Shown: positions 32,602 through 40,800, numbered from the stretch's first letter. The stretch: 43,513 nt of DNA from Streptomyces sp. DSM 15324 (GCF_001514285.1 NZ_KQ949040.1:1-43513); one strand, 5' to 3'. Program-made: numbers and translations. The notes: a model not told the origin generated them from the sequence alone.

Positions 32602-34218
32602 TCAGCCGGCCACCGCCGAACCGTCCGCGCGCGGATCGGTGGCCGCCGCCAGGTCCGGTCGGCCGTCCCCGGGGACCCGCCGTACCACCTGGCCGTGGCC
32701 CACCCCGTCGTCGTTCGCGCCGAGCGGCCGGACGGTGAAGCCCGCCCTCTCGATCGCGTGGACGCCCACGGGAGGGACGTCCCGCTCGGTGCTGACGACG
32801 CCCGCGCCGGCCGTCACTCCCGCCTCCATGGATCCGAGGACCCAGCGTGGCATCGACACGACGTGTTCGGGAGAGGAGCCGGCGGCCAGGTGCAGGGCCA
32901 TGTGGGTGTGCACCTGGGGTTGCGCGCGTCCACCCATGGCGCCGTGCGCGCCGACGAGTGCGCCCCCTTCGCGGACCAGGACCGGCATGAGCGTGTGCAG
33001 CGGCCGCTTCCCGCCGGCCAGATGGTTGGGCGAGGCGGGGTCGAGCGAGAAGGAGGCGCCCCGGTTGTGCAGGACGATCCCGGTTCCGGGGTCGAGCAGC
33101 GCGGCGCCGAAGCCGTGGAAGACGCTCTGGATCAGGGAGACCCAGGTGCCGTCCGCGTCGGCCACCACCACCGCGACGGTGTCACCGGTCGCCTTGCGCT
33201 GGGCGAGCAGGTCGACCGCCGTACCGGCCATGGCGTGCTCGGCGATGTGCCGCGCGTACGCGTCGGACAGCAGGTGGTCGACGGGGGCGCTGCTCCACTC
33301 CGGGTCGGCGCAGTGGCGGTCACGGTCACCGGCGGTCCAGGCGAGGACGGAGGCGACCAGGCCGGCGTCGCGGCCCAGCGGGTCGAGCGGCCCGCGGACG
33401 GTGCGGGCCACGTCGAGCGCCTTGAGGCCCTGGAGGAAGTACAGTCCCTGCGAGTTGGCTCCGGCCGACAGGTACTCGACACCGTCGTACTCCGCGGCGA
33501 GCGCCGGCGAGAGCTCCACGGTGTGCGCGGCGAAATCCTCCTCCGTCATCGCGGATCCGCCCGCTGCGAGCAGCTTCACGAGGCTCGCGCCCACCTCTCC
33601 GCCGTACATCGCCGCGGGGCCTTCCGAGGCGATCTGGGCCAGGGAACGGGCGAGGTGGGGCTGGCGCAGCGTCTGTCCGGCCGCGAGGACCTCGCCGTCG
33701 GCGAAGAACACGCCGCGCATGCCGGGATCGCGCGCCAGGTTGCCGCTCTCGCGGGCGAGGTCGTGGGCCAGTCCGAAGGCCACGGGCACTCCCTCACGGG
33801 CGGCGGCCTCGGCGGGCGCGAGCGCCGAGGCGAGCGGGCGGGTGCCCCAGGTCTCGGCGAGTACGCCCCACCCGGCGACCGCGCCGGGAACGGTCACCGG
33901 CAGGGCGCCGAGCACCGGCATCAGGTGGTGCGCCGCCGTCAGCGACGCCACGTCGACCGCTCGGGGGGAGCGGCCGCCGGCGTTGACGAAGCGGATGTCG
34001 CCGTCCCGGGTGCCCACCAGTGCCAGCAGGTCACCGCCGACAGAGCACTGGTTGGGGTACACCACGGTCAGCATGGCGGCGGCGGCGAGCGCCGCGTCGA
34101 CTGCGTTGCCGCCCCCGCGCAGCACCTCGGCCGCCGCGTCGCTGGCCGCGGCGTGGGGCGTGGCGACGGCCCATGCGCCGCCCCTCGCGGCGAGCGGACG
34201 TTGGGTGAATGCGGACAT
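32602..34218 (-). CDS. Gamma-glutamyltransferase family Ntn-hydrolase
   Basis: The protein has 538 residues. The start ATPHAAASDAAAEVLRGGGN is the standard GGT N terminus, with SVGGDLLALVG near residue 59 and the autoprocessing and catalytic threonine in TGDTVAVVVADADG (Thr347). The glycine-rich AHGAMGGRAQPQVH follows near 440. The family cleaves or transfers gamma-glutamyl groups after self-cleavage. No signal peptide is seen, so this member is probably cytosolic, like GGT-like acylases. It is divergent from a polar amino-acid ABC importer, suggesting use of an imported gamma-glutamyl compound. Start ATG 34218 has GAGAGGGAACG upstream. Confidence 0.88.
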   Translation of the reverse strand: MSAFTQRPLAARGGAWAVATPHAAASDAAAEVLRGGGNAVDAALAAAAMLTVVYPNQCSVGGDLLALVGTRDGDIRFVNAGGRSPRAVDVASLTAAHHLMPVLGALPVTVPGAVAGWGVLAETWGTRPLASALAPAEAAAREGVPVAFGLAHDLARESGNLARDPGMRGVFFADGEVLAAGQTLRQPHLARSLAQIASEGPAAMYGGEVGASLVKLLAAGGSAMTEEDFAAHTVELSPALAAEYDGVEYLSAGANSQGLYFLQGLKALDVARTVRGPLDPLGRDAGLVASVLAWTAGDRDRHCADPEWSSAPVDHLLSDAYARHIAEHAMAGTAVDLLAQRKATGDTVAVVVADADGTWVSLIQSVFHGFGAALLDPGTGIVLHNRGASFSLDPASPNHLAGGKRPLHTLMPVLVREGGALVGAHGAMGGRAQPQVHTHMALHLAAGSSPEHVVSMPRWVLGSMEAGVTAGAGVVSTERDVPPVGVHAIERAGFTVRPLGANDDGVGHGQVVRRVPGDGRPDLAAATDPRADGSAVAG

Positions 34219-34327
34219 CGTTCCCTCTCCCGAGTGCGCCGGAGGCCGCCTGCGGTGCGGCCTCTTTAACCGCCGCGTTACAGGGGACTTCTTGACAGTC
34301 CAAGAGCGGCGGGCCTAGCTTCCCAGT

Positions 34328-34350
34328 CATAGTCAACGTTATCGACTATG
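34328..34350. promoter_or_regulatory. Palindromic operator between GGT and ABC operon
   Basis: CATAGTC, AACGTTATC, GACTATG: perfect 7-bp arms around a 9-base centre, which suits a TetR dimer. It is 53 bases before the ABC operon and 110 bases from the transferase start. Confidence 0.6.
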
Positions 34351-34402
34351 GCATTGACTTACATCGCCGCGCAACAGCGCGAACTCTCAGAGGGGTTCGG
34401 AA

Positions 34403-35278
34403 ATGGCCAGGTCGCTCTCCTTCTCCCGTAGATCGGTGTCCGTGCTGACCGGCGCCGCCGCCGCGGCCGCCATGGCCCTCACCGGGTGCGCCGGCAGCTC
34501 CGGCGGCACCGACACCAGCGACGCGAAGGCGGCATCGGTCAAGGTGCCCGCGGGTGCGCTCGTGAAGGACGGTCAGATCACCTACTGCTCGGACATCAGC
34601 GCGCCGCCGCTGACGTACTACGACACCGCGCAGAAGCCGGTGGGCGCGGAGATCGAACTCGGGAACGCGCTCGCCGCCGAGCTGGGAGTCCGGGCGAACT
34701 GGGCCAACACCGGCTTCAACGGGATCATCCCGGCGCTCCAGGCCAAGCAGTGCGACGCGATCATCAGCCAGCTCTACATCAAGCCGGAGCGGGAGAAGGT
34801 CGTCGACTTCGTCCCGTACATGTACGCCTCCAACACCCTCGTCGTGGCGCAGAAGAACGCCGACGCCGTCAAGGGCGCGGACGACCTGTGCGGCAAGAAG
34901 GCGGCCGGGCAGACGGGCACCACCGTCGTCCAGTACCTCACCGACCAGTCCGAGAAGTGCGCGGCGGCCGGGAAGCCGAAGATCGACATCCGGCAGTTCA
35001 CCAAGGACAGCGACGCCCTCCAGCAACTGCGCCTCGGACTGGTGGACGCCTACGGTACGACGCTGGAGACCGCCGCGTATGTGCTGAAGCAGCAGCCGGG
35101 CACCTTCGCCCTCGTCGGCGAACCGTTCAATCGCATCAAGGTGGGAGCCGCGACCCGCAAGGACGACACGTCGCTGCACGACGCTCTCACCCAGGCGCTG
35201 GCAGCCGTACGCAAGAGCGGCGCGTACGACGCGGTCCTCAAGAAGTGGAACCTGACCGGCGACGACATCGCCGGCTGA
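34403..35278 (+). CDS. ABC transporter substrate-binding lipoprotein (polar amino acid type)
   Basis: This 291-residue lipoprotein has a signal sequence with lipobox LTGC (Cys about 29). The SBP family 3 fold is recognised by YCSDISAPPLTYYDTAQKPV, GAEIELGNALAAELGV, NTGFNGIIPALQAKQCDAII and REKVVDFVPYMYASNTLVV. This family delivers glutamate, glutamine, arginine or similar compounds. It is the first gene of a three-gene importer operon; the permease and ATPase follow within 32 and 1 bases. The context with GGT suggests glutamyl compounds or the products of their hydrolysis. Confidence 0.9.
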   Translation: MARSLSFSRRSVSVLTGAAAAAAMALTGCAGSSGGTDTSDAKAASVKVPAGALVKDGQITYCSDISAPPLTYYDTAQKPVGAEIELGNALAAELGVRANWANTGFNGIIPALQAKQCDAIISQLYIKPEREKVVDFVPYMYASNTLVVAQKNADAVKGADDLCGKKAAGQTGTTVVQYLTDQSEKCAAAGKPKIDIRQFTKDSDALQQLRLGLVDAYGTTLETAAYVLKQQPGTFALVGEPFNRIKVGAATRKDDTSLHDALTQALAAVRKSGAYDAVLKKWNLTGDDIAG

Positions 35279-35310
35279 CCCCCGCGGCACCCGCGCAGAG
35301 AGAAGACCAC

Positions 35311-36165
35311 GTGACCCACGTGACCCACGCAACCGTGCTCGCCGACCCGGGGCCGCCGGCCGGCTTCGACTGGCCGTTCTTCTGGCACTACCTGATCTCC
35401 CCCTCCGGGGCGTTCCTCGACGGACTCTGGCGCACCGTCTACATCTCGGTGATCGCCCAACTGCTCGGTGTGCTCCTCGGTTTCGCCGTCGCACTGGCCC
35501 AGCGCAGCCGCCTTGCCCCGCTGCGCTGGGGCGGCCGGACCTATGTCTGGCTCATCCGCGGCACGCCCCTGCTCGTCCAGCTCGTCCTCGTCTACAACGG
35601 CCTCGCCGCGGCGGGCATCTACCGCTTCAGTGACGTCCAGATCGGCGGGCTCGTCCTGCTCGGCGTCGTGCAGGCGGCCACTCTGACCCTCGCCGTGAAC
35701 GAGGCCGCGTACATGGCCGAGATCTTCCGAGCGGCTCTCGACGCCATCGATCCCGGGCAGGCGGAGGCGGCGCAGGCGCTGGGCATGACCCCGGCGATGA
35801 CCATGCGGGTCGTCCTGCTGCCGCAGGCGATCCGGATCATCGTTCCGCCGCTGGGCAACGAGTTCAATCTGATGATGAAGTCGACCTCCCTGCTGTCGGT
35901 CATCGGCCTGCAGGAGATGTTCCTGACCGCGCAGTCGATCAATTCGGCGACCTTCAAGACCTTCGAGATCTTCCTCGTCGCCGCCTGCTACTACCTCGCG
36001 CTGACGACGGTGTGGTCGTTCCTCCAGCGGTTCATCGAGCGCAGACTCGCCGATCCCGGACAGGTGATCGCCGCACCTTCGCTGCGGGAGCGGCTCACCG
36101 GTGGCGGACTGGGACGCGCCCCCCGCCGCGAGGACGCCGCGCTCGTAGGCAAGGAGGCCCACTGA
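35311..36165 (+). CDS. ABC transporter permease (HisMQ/GlnP type)
   Basis: This 284-residue protein belongs to the amino-acid permease subfamily. Membrane helices include FLDGLWRTVYISVIAQLLGV and LLGFAVALAQ. The conserved RGTPLLVQLVLVYNG (about 86-100) is typical of HisMQ permeases. The EAA loop is NEAAYMAEIFRAALDAIDPG followed by QAEAAQALGMTPAMTMRVVL (about 130-169), contacting the ATPase. GTG 35311 follows GAGAGAAG; a second GTG nine bases on is also possible. It probably acts as a homodimer because only one permease gene is present. Confidence 0.9.
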   Translation: MTHVTHATVLADPGPPAGFDWPFFWHYLISPSGAFLDGLWRTVYISVIAQLLGVLLGFAVALAQRSRLAPLRWGGRTYVWLIRGTPLLVQLVLVYNGLAAAGIYRFSDVQIGGLVLLGVVQAATLTLAVNEAAYMAEIFRAALDAIDPGQAEAAQALGMTPAMTMRVVLLPQAIRIIVPPLGNEFNLMMKSTSLLSVIGLQEMFLTAQSINSATFKTFEIFLVAACYYLALTTVWSFLQRFIERRLADPGQVIAAPSLRERLTGGGLGRAPRREDAALVGKEAH

Positions 36166-36166
36166 C

Positions 36167-37018
36167 ATGGAACCGATGACGAGCAATGCCGGGGAACGCG
36201 AGGGTCACGGGGCCCGGGTGTCCGCCGGGTCGGCCGACCCGTCGGCGGTGATGTCGGCACGCGGGGTGGTCAAGCGCTTCGGCGACGTCCGGGTGCTCGA
36301 CGGTATCTCCATGGACGTCCGGGCCCGCGAGGTCGTGGTCATGGTGGGACCGTCCGGGTCCGGGAAGACCACGTTCCTCCGCTGCCTCAACCACCTGGAA
36401 CGCATCGACGAGGGCGAGATCCTCGTCCACGGCCGCCCGGTCGGCTACCGGCCGCGCGGGTCCGGCTCCGGTCGGCCGCTGGAGGCGCGGCCGAAAGCGG
36501 TGGCCGAACGCCGCCGCAACATCGGTTTCGTCTTCCAGCGCTTCAACCTCTTCCCCCATCTGAGCGCGCTCGACAACGTGGCCGTCGCGCCGGCGAAGGT
36601 CCTCGGCACGCCGAAGGCCGAGGCCAGGGAGCAGGCGCAGGCGCTCCTGGCAAGGGTGGGCCTCGAACACAAGGCTTCCACGCGGCCGTCGGCACTGTCC
36701 GGCGGCCAGCAGCAGCGCGTCGCCATCGCCCGCGCCCTCGCCATGAAGCCGGAGTTGATGCTCTTCGATGAACCGACGAGCGCCCTCGACCCCGAGATGG
36801 TCGGCGAGGTCATCGCCGTGATGAAGGAACTCGTCGACGACGGTATGACGATGATCGTCGTCACGCACGAGATGGGTTTCGCCCGCTCGGCCGCGGACCG
36901 ACTGATCATGTTCGACCAGGGGGCCGTCCTGGAGGAGGGCCCCCCGGAGAAGCTCATGACCGACCCCGCCCACGAACGCACACGCGCCTTCCTGCGCCGC
37001 ATCAACGAGGGCCACTGA
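36167..37018 (+). CDS. ABC transporter ATP-binding protein (GlnQ/HisP type)
   Basis: The protein has 283 residues. Walker A is GPSGSGKTT (about residues 65-73), Q-loop VFQRFNLFPH (about 122-131), signature LSGGQQQRVAIARALAM (about 181-197), Walker B LMLFDEPTSALDP (about 201-213) and switch His VVTHEMGFAR (about 233). The motifs are those of polar amino-acid importers. An unusual insertion of about 15 residues (VGYRPRGSGSGRPLEARPKA) separates Walker A and the Q-loop. It starts one base after the permease stop. Confidence 0.92.
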   Translation: MEPMTSNAGEREGHGARVSAGSADPSAVMSARGVVKRFGDVRVLDGISMDVRAREVVVMVGPSGSGKTTFLRCLNHLERIDEGEILVHGRPVGYRPRGSGSGRPLEARPKAVAERRRNIGFVFQRFNLFPHLSALDNVAVAPAKVLGTPKAEAREQAQALLARVGLEHKASTRPSALSGGQQQRVAIARALAMKPELMLFDEPTSALDPEMVGEVIAVMKELVDDGMTMIVVTHEMGFARSAADRLIMFDQGAVLEEGPPEKLMTDPAHERTRAFLRRINEGH

Positions 37019-37421
37019 GCCTGCGCGCGGCGCGGACGCCGATCCCGGGGTCACGGCAGGGTTCCTCCTCCGCCGGAAGAGTGAAATCTTCTCTCGCTGA
37101 AGTAGCTTTTCGTTCCTGGCGTGGGTATGCTTCTTCTCGTAGACACGGTCGATGAGATCCGCCAGACACGAACTGGCGGGTGAATGAACACGAAGTACGC
37201 AGTTCCATCAGTGGTTGATTCAGAGAGGAACGGAGGAGCAGACGCCATCAGGATCGCCCGGTCCGAGACGCACTCGGCCCGGGTACCGCAAGACCCCGGA
37301 ATGGATGGTGGTCCCCGGTCAAGCAGCTGCGATCCCCCCGCACCCCCCTCTGCCGGGCCGGGTAGCGGAAACAGAAGGTCGGCACAGCAGTAGGGCCGAC
37401 AGATGGTGTTCAATTTCCTTC
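37019..37421. other. Non-coding region before the MerR gene
   Basis: No convincing gene is present. A 7-bp stem CCGCCAG/CTGGCGG (37159-37165 with 37173-37179) may terminate the ABC operon. A ribosome-site-like AACGGAGGAG at 37229 has no start codon at the right distance. Small frames such as 37184-37393 lack family features. Confidence 0.4.
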
Positions 37422-37453
37422 GGGGCCCTGGTGCCGTACGGCACCAGGGCCCC
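37422..37453. promoter_or_regulatory. 32-bp perfect palindrome 25 bases upstream of merR
   Basis: The half-site GGGGCCCTGGTGCCGT is followed by its exact reverse complement. The centre reads GCCGTACGGC. It could be a terminator of upstream transcription, an RNA structure controlling translation of the next gene, or an operator. Confidence 0.7.
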
Positions 37454-37478
37454 TCGACGCGTTGCACAGCGAGGTGAC

Positions 37479-37829
37479 ATGACATCGGACAATCCCCTGA
37501 ACGATCGTCTGGACGACGACGACTACCCCGCGTACTCCATGGGCCGGGCAGCCGAGATGCTCGGCACCACCCCGGCCTTCCTCCGAGCCATCGGTGAGGC
37601 TCGTCTGATCACTCCGCTCCGCTCGGAGGGAGGACATCGCCGGTACTCCCGCTACCAACTGCGGATCGCCGCGCGCGCCCGGGAGCTCGTCGACAAGGGG
37701 ACTCCGATCGAGGCCGCGTGCCGCATCGTCATCCTCGAGGACCAGCTCGAGGAAGCGCAGCGCATCAATGCCGAGTACCGCCGTGCCGCCGCCGAATCGG
37801 CGGGCCGTGCCGGCTCCGGCTCCGTCTGA
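37479..37829 (+). CDS. Small MerR-type helix-turn-helix regulator
   Basis: The protein has 116 residues. After an acidic start (NDRLDDDDYP) a MerR helix-turn-helix spans about residues 20-62 (AYSMGRAAEMLGTTPAFLRA, IGEARLITPLRSEGGHRRYS). A helical dimerisation segment follows (AARARELVDKGTPIEAACRI, LEDQLEEAQRINAEYRR). There is no effector domain. Very similar small MerR proteins are common in Streptomyces, often next to a cold-shock gene; none is present here. ATG 37479 is preceded by GAGGTG. The 32-bp palindrome just upstream may control it. Confidence 0.88.
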   Translation: MTSDNPLNDRLDDDDYPAYSMGRAAEMLGTTPAFLRAIGEARLITPLRSEGGHRRYSRYQLRIAARARELVDKGTPIEAACRIVILEDQLEEAQRINAEYRRAAAESAGRAGSGSV

Positions 37830-37928
37830 ACACACGGGCGCGCGCCGTGTCCCGAACGCCGTCCTGCGGCCGCAGGAGAGCACGGCTCGGAAAGTCGCCG
37901 GTTCCGCGCTCCATGATGAAACCAGGGG

Positions 37929-38822
37929 CTACTGACCGTCGGCCGCGACGTCCCAGTGCTCGATGATCTTTCCGTCGACCACCCGGAAGAGGTCCGCGAC
38001 GACGTAGTCGGAGCTGAAGACCCACACCAGGTCCCCGTCGGCGAGAGTATTGCCGAACCGGGTCCCGCCGCCTGCGGTCATGCTGGGCGAGGGGGAGCTC
38101 TGCGTGTTCGGCTGGAAGAACTGCTTCAGCGGGCCCGTTCCGTTCGCGACCGCCGGGTTGTGCTGGTAGTACCGCGGATCCCAGCTCTTGTCGATCACCT
38201 TCGCGTCGCCGTCGGAGAGCTTGCGGTACGCGTCGACCGCGAACTTCCGGTTCTTCTCCTCCTGTTCCTCGGACAGGGTCGGTTCCCCGTTCGGGTACCG
38301 GTACACGTCGCTGAACAGCGAGTTCCCGCTGGCCGTCTTGGCCGGCACGGTCTGCGTGATGCCCCAGTGCTCGACCAGCCTGCCGTTGCCGACCCGGAAC
38401 AGGTCGACCTTGGCCTCGCCGGTCGCCTCCTTCTCCGGGGTGGCCGACGCGTGCCAGTGCACGGCCACCAGGTCACCGTCGGCGGCCACGTGCTTGACGG
38501 TCGCCACCGCACCGGAAATCTTCGCCTTGACGTCCTTGAACTCCTTGACCTGCCCGTCCGCCCCGCCGGAAACCGACTTGTCGTGCTGCACGAAGTCGCT
38601 CGCGACGAGTTCCTTCACCACGTCGGTCCTGCCCTTGTTGAACCCCTCCGAGTACAGGCGCAGAACGAGCGCCTTGTTCCGCGCCTCGGAGGCCGACGAC
38701 GAGCGGGCCGCGGCGGACGTCGTCGACGGGGCGGCGGCCGGGTCGGTGCCGGACGCGCTGCTGCAGGCGGCCGCGAAGCAGGCCACGGCAGCAAGCCAGG
38801 GAACGTTCTTCCGGTATCTCAC
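37929..38822 (-). CDS. Secreted lipoprotein with two SnoaL-like domains
   Basis: This 297-residue protein has a signal peptide with lipobox FAAAC (Cys about 20), an S/A/T-rich linker and two tandem SnoaL/NTF2-like domains (about 47-170 and 185-297). The duplication is visible: VQHDKSVSGGADGQVKEF in the first and YQHNPAVANGTGPLKQFF in the second; ADGDLVAVHWH against ADGDLVWVFSS; and LFRVGNGRLVEHWGIT against LFRVVDGKIIEHWDVA. Members of this fold often bind or isomerise small hydrophobic molecules. The preceding small secreted ORF (38859) is 36 bases upstream. Confidence 0.8.
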   Translation of the reverse strand: MRYRKNVPWLAAVACFAAACSSASGTDPAAAPSTTSAAARSSSASEARNKALVLRLYSEGFNKGRTDVVKELVASDFVQHDKSVSGGADGQVKEFKDVKAKISGAVATVKHVAADGDLVAVHWHASATPEKEATGEAKVDLFRVGNGRLVEHWGITQTVPAKTASGNSLFSDVYRYPNGEPTLSEEQEEKNRKFAVDAYRKLSDGDAKVIDKSWDPRYYQHNPAVANGTGPLKQFFQPNTQSSPSPSMTAGGGTRFGNTLADGDLVWVFSSDYVVADLFRVVDGKIIEHWDVAADGQ

Positions 38823-38858
38823 TTGCGTCTCCTGTGTACAGGTTGGTTCGGTATTCGG

Positions 38859-39062
38859 TCAGTCGGTTCCGGCGCCGGCACCGGGGCCGCCCGCGCCATC
38901 GGAGTCCCCCGGTGACATCGACCGCCCGTCACGGTTCACATCGGCACGGATGTCCGCCCGTGCTCCGCCGGTGTCGGCAGCGACGGCCACCGGCACACTG
39001 CCGGAGACGACCGCCAGGGCGATCGCCGACCCTGTCGCGGCCCTGGCCCTCACACTGCCCAT
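38859..39062 (-). CDS. Short secreted peptide, possibly truncated arginine-deiminase-like N terminus
   Basis: The protein has 67 residues with a good ribosome site (GATGAGGAG) and a clear signal peptide (ATGSAIALAVVSGSVPVAVA). The mature part ADIRADVNRDGRSMSPGDSD resembles the first mature residues of secreted Streptomyces protein-arginine deiminase family proteins, which continue for several hundred residues. Here a GAGGPGAGAGTD tail leads straight to a stop. It could be a relic of such a gene or a genuine short Ca-binding-like peptide (DVNRDG). Confidence 0.45.
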   Translation of the reverse strand: MGSVRARAATGSAIALAVVSGSVPVAVAADTGGARADIRADVNRDGRSMSPGDSDGAGGPGAGAGTD

Positions 39063-39171
39063 TCACGTACTCCTCATCGGTGGTGGCCTGCACCGCCATC
39101 CCATCGCGGCACCCTGAGGCATTCACACCGCCGACCAGCCGGACCACCCCCGCCGACAGGCTGGGCTCCGG

Positions 39172-39393
39172 TCATCCGAAAGGTGCAGCCGTGACGGTCA
39201 GCCGCAGTCCTTCCAGGCCACGGCCTCGCCACTGCCTGACGGCAACGATGGTCTTGTCGCTGTGCGCCTTGGCCTGCCCGAGGAGGTGGGCGGCGCGTGA
39301 ACCGAGCGTGGCGGGGGCGGACTTGACGCCACGGTCGGCCGGGTGGTGGTGCCGGTTGCGGCGAGGGCTGCCCCGGGTGGGGGTGGGGGGCAT
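39172..39393 (-). CDS. Possible small basic protein, 73 aa
   Basis: The frame is open with acceptable codon use and a regular C-terminal half (RAAHLLGQAKAHSDKTIVAV, RQWRGRGLEGLRLTVTAAPF) but an irregular P/R/H-rich N terminus. The start at ATG 39393 has only a weak AGGGAT site. I do not recognise it, and it may be a fragment. Confidence 0.25.
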   Translation of the reverse strand: MPPTPTRGSPRRNRHHHPADRGVKSAPATLGSRAAHLLGQAKAHSDKTIVAVRQWRGRGLEGLRLTVTAAPFG

Positions 39394-39846
39394 GCGTGAT
39401 CCCTGGTGCAGAAGGAACGTAGGCATGGGCGGCCGGACCGGGGCACACTCCGGGCTACTTCGACCGCCGAAGTCCGGGCACGAACCCGGGTGATCGCCAG
39501 CTTTGCACAAGAGGCCTATTTTTGTTGAGAGTTCACGTGTCACGATCGCGCCTCTGACACAAACCTTCCACACCATCGGGATGCCCCAGGCGGAAGTGAC
39601 GCTGTCGCAGCAGGACAACCGGAAGTGGACCGTCACCCCGGGGAGGACGGGAGTGAGTGCTCGACGCGCGGGGCCTCGGCGAGATCTCCGTACATGGTCG
39701 GGGCGTCGCCTCCGTGTCGGCGCCGGGCCCGGGCGTGGCAGACACCCGGGGCCGGCCCGCGCCCGGGCGCTCGGCCCGCCGGCAGCGGATCAATCCGTCG
39801 GCAGCCGCGGCTCCGTATCCGCGCCCCCTCCAGGCGGTTGCGGAAG

Positions 39847-40015
39847 TTGACGTGCTCCCTGGCCTAAAGTCCAGGGATTCCGGCCTGGGTCGGCTGACCC
39901 TTCCGGGGGCTTCCTGCTTCACCGCGCTGTGCCGGGACTTTCGTCCTGGTCTTACCGGCGCTCCACGAGGCGTTTAGCGTCTCCGCCCGTCCGGCGGCGA
40001 CGATGCGGCGTCCTT
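39847..40015 (-). mobile_element. IS200/IS605-type TnpB 3' end with right-end hairpin (remnant)
   Basis: On the minus strand the last residues AAGRAETLNASWSAGKTRTK, then VPAQRGEAGSPRKGQPTQAG and IPGL-stop, resemble the variable C-terminal tail of Streptomyces TnpB proteins. The stop (39864-39866) is followed directly by a hairpin CCTGGACTTTAGGCCAGG and the end-like GAGCACGTCAA near 39847. In live elements this end overlaps the guide (omega) RNA scaffold. The catalytic part of tnpB and tnpA are absent. Confidence 0.5.
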
Positions 40016-40049
40016 CACGCGCTGCGCTCCGGCGACGCCGCGCTGACCG

Positions 40050-40340
40050 GCCCCGTCGCCCGCGGTGACGCCGGCATGGTCGCACGACCATCACCTTCGC
40101 GCAGTCCAGCCCGGCGACCGCACAACGGGTCATCGCGTTCACCTCACGCTCGTCGGTCTCCACCGACGCCGCCCGGGAGAGTCCAGCCGGGTCACTTCCC
40201 ACACGTCCTCCACCAGCCCGCGCAGCTTCCGCACGCTGTCCGCCACCGGTCGCCCGGCCGGGCGGGGTGCGCGGGTCGTACTCGATAGCGGCGGTCACCC
40301 GGCGCTCGGCCTCCAGACGGGCGCCGAGCGCGTCCGCCAT
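40050..40340 (-). pseudogene. Sensor histidine kinase fragment (HAMP/HisKA), decayed
   Basis: On the minus strand MADALGARLEAERRVTAAIE leads into YDPRTP, where kinases of this type have an H-box A-H-x-L-R-T-P, so the phosphorylated His is replaced by Tyr. A frame shift and deletion then give VADSVRKLRGLVEDVWEVTR, LDSP, and after a second shift ASVETDEREVNAMTRCAVAG. These pieces are in the right order for the dimerisation domain of a two-component kinase. The sensor and ATPase parts are missing. Confidence 0.55.
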
Positions 40341-40700
40341 GGTGTCGCCTCCCCGAACACACCGAAGGCGACCAACAGGACGGCCTGCGCCGCGCCTTCA
40401 CCGCCCTCGAAGCAGGCGCGAGCAGCCGGGGCCCTGACCGTCTCGAACGGGGTCATGTCTGTCACTGGATTTCATCGAACCGGTTCGATGGAATCTAGCA
40501 TCGAGGAATCTGGCCAGCAACAGCCTCGACACGAGTCGCCCGCACGTGAATGACCGACCGTTCGGGCCCAGACAGGGTGCGCCCCGTCCTCGCATCCGAC
40601 CTCAGACCCGCCGATAAGGAGGTGCTTAACCAGGCAATCCAGGCACGCTTCTCTGTGCGGCGACGTTTCCGGGTCGTTACGAGAAATCGGCCACGAGGCG
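40341..40700. other. Eroded intergenic DNA containing LacI operator site 1
   Basis: No intact gene is found. The perfect palindrome ATCGAACCGGTTCGAT at 40474-40489 is one of three identical cores here, about 350 bases before the LacI gene. It may have served a lost divergent gene or allow DNA looping. Confidence 0.6.
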
Positions 40701-40729
40701 TTGACACCCCTCCGTGTTGCTCCTACCTT
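40701..40729 (+). promoter_or_regulatory. Sigma70-type promoter of the LacI/sugar operon
   Basis: TTGACA at 40701-40706, 17-base spacer, TACCTT at 40724-40729. The predicted transcript start is near 40737, at the edge of operator site 2. Confidence 0.65.
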
Positions 40730-40738
40730 CACTTCACG

Positions 40739-40800
40739 CGAACCGGTTCGACGGTCAGTATTCGGTCGACTTGGTTCACCAGAAGAACCGAACCGGTTCG
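40739..40800. promoter_or_regulatory. LacI-family operators, sites 2 and 3
   Basis: The perfect core CGAACCGGTTCG appears at 40739-40750 and 40789-40800, spaced 50 bases apart, both between the promoter and the LacI start at 40824. A third copy is at 40476-40487. Central CG symmetry is typical of LacI/GalR sites. Confidence 0.85.

Noticed and set aside
32221..34269. Long plus-strand frame of 682 codons opposite tetR and gamma-glutamyltransferase
   Set aside because: Its composition is that of an antisense shadow and it spans two real minus-strand genes with clear family motifs.
35050..36186. Minus-strand frame of 378 codons opposite the ABC permease
   Set aside because: It is a shadow frame; the permease and its EAA loop are on the plus strand.
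37200..37300. Possible riboswitch upstream of merR
   Set aside because: Purine-rich AACGGAGGAG and several G/C blocks are present, but I could not fit the conserved core of any known riboswitch class.
37184..37393. 69-codon frame between the ABC operon and the MerR gene
   Set aside because: Irregular S/P/R composition, ribosome site too close to the start, and no recognisable family.
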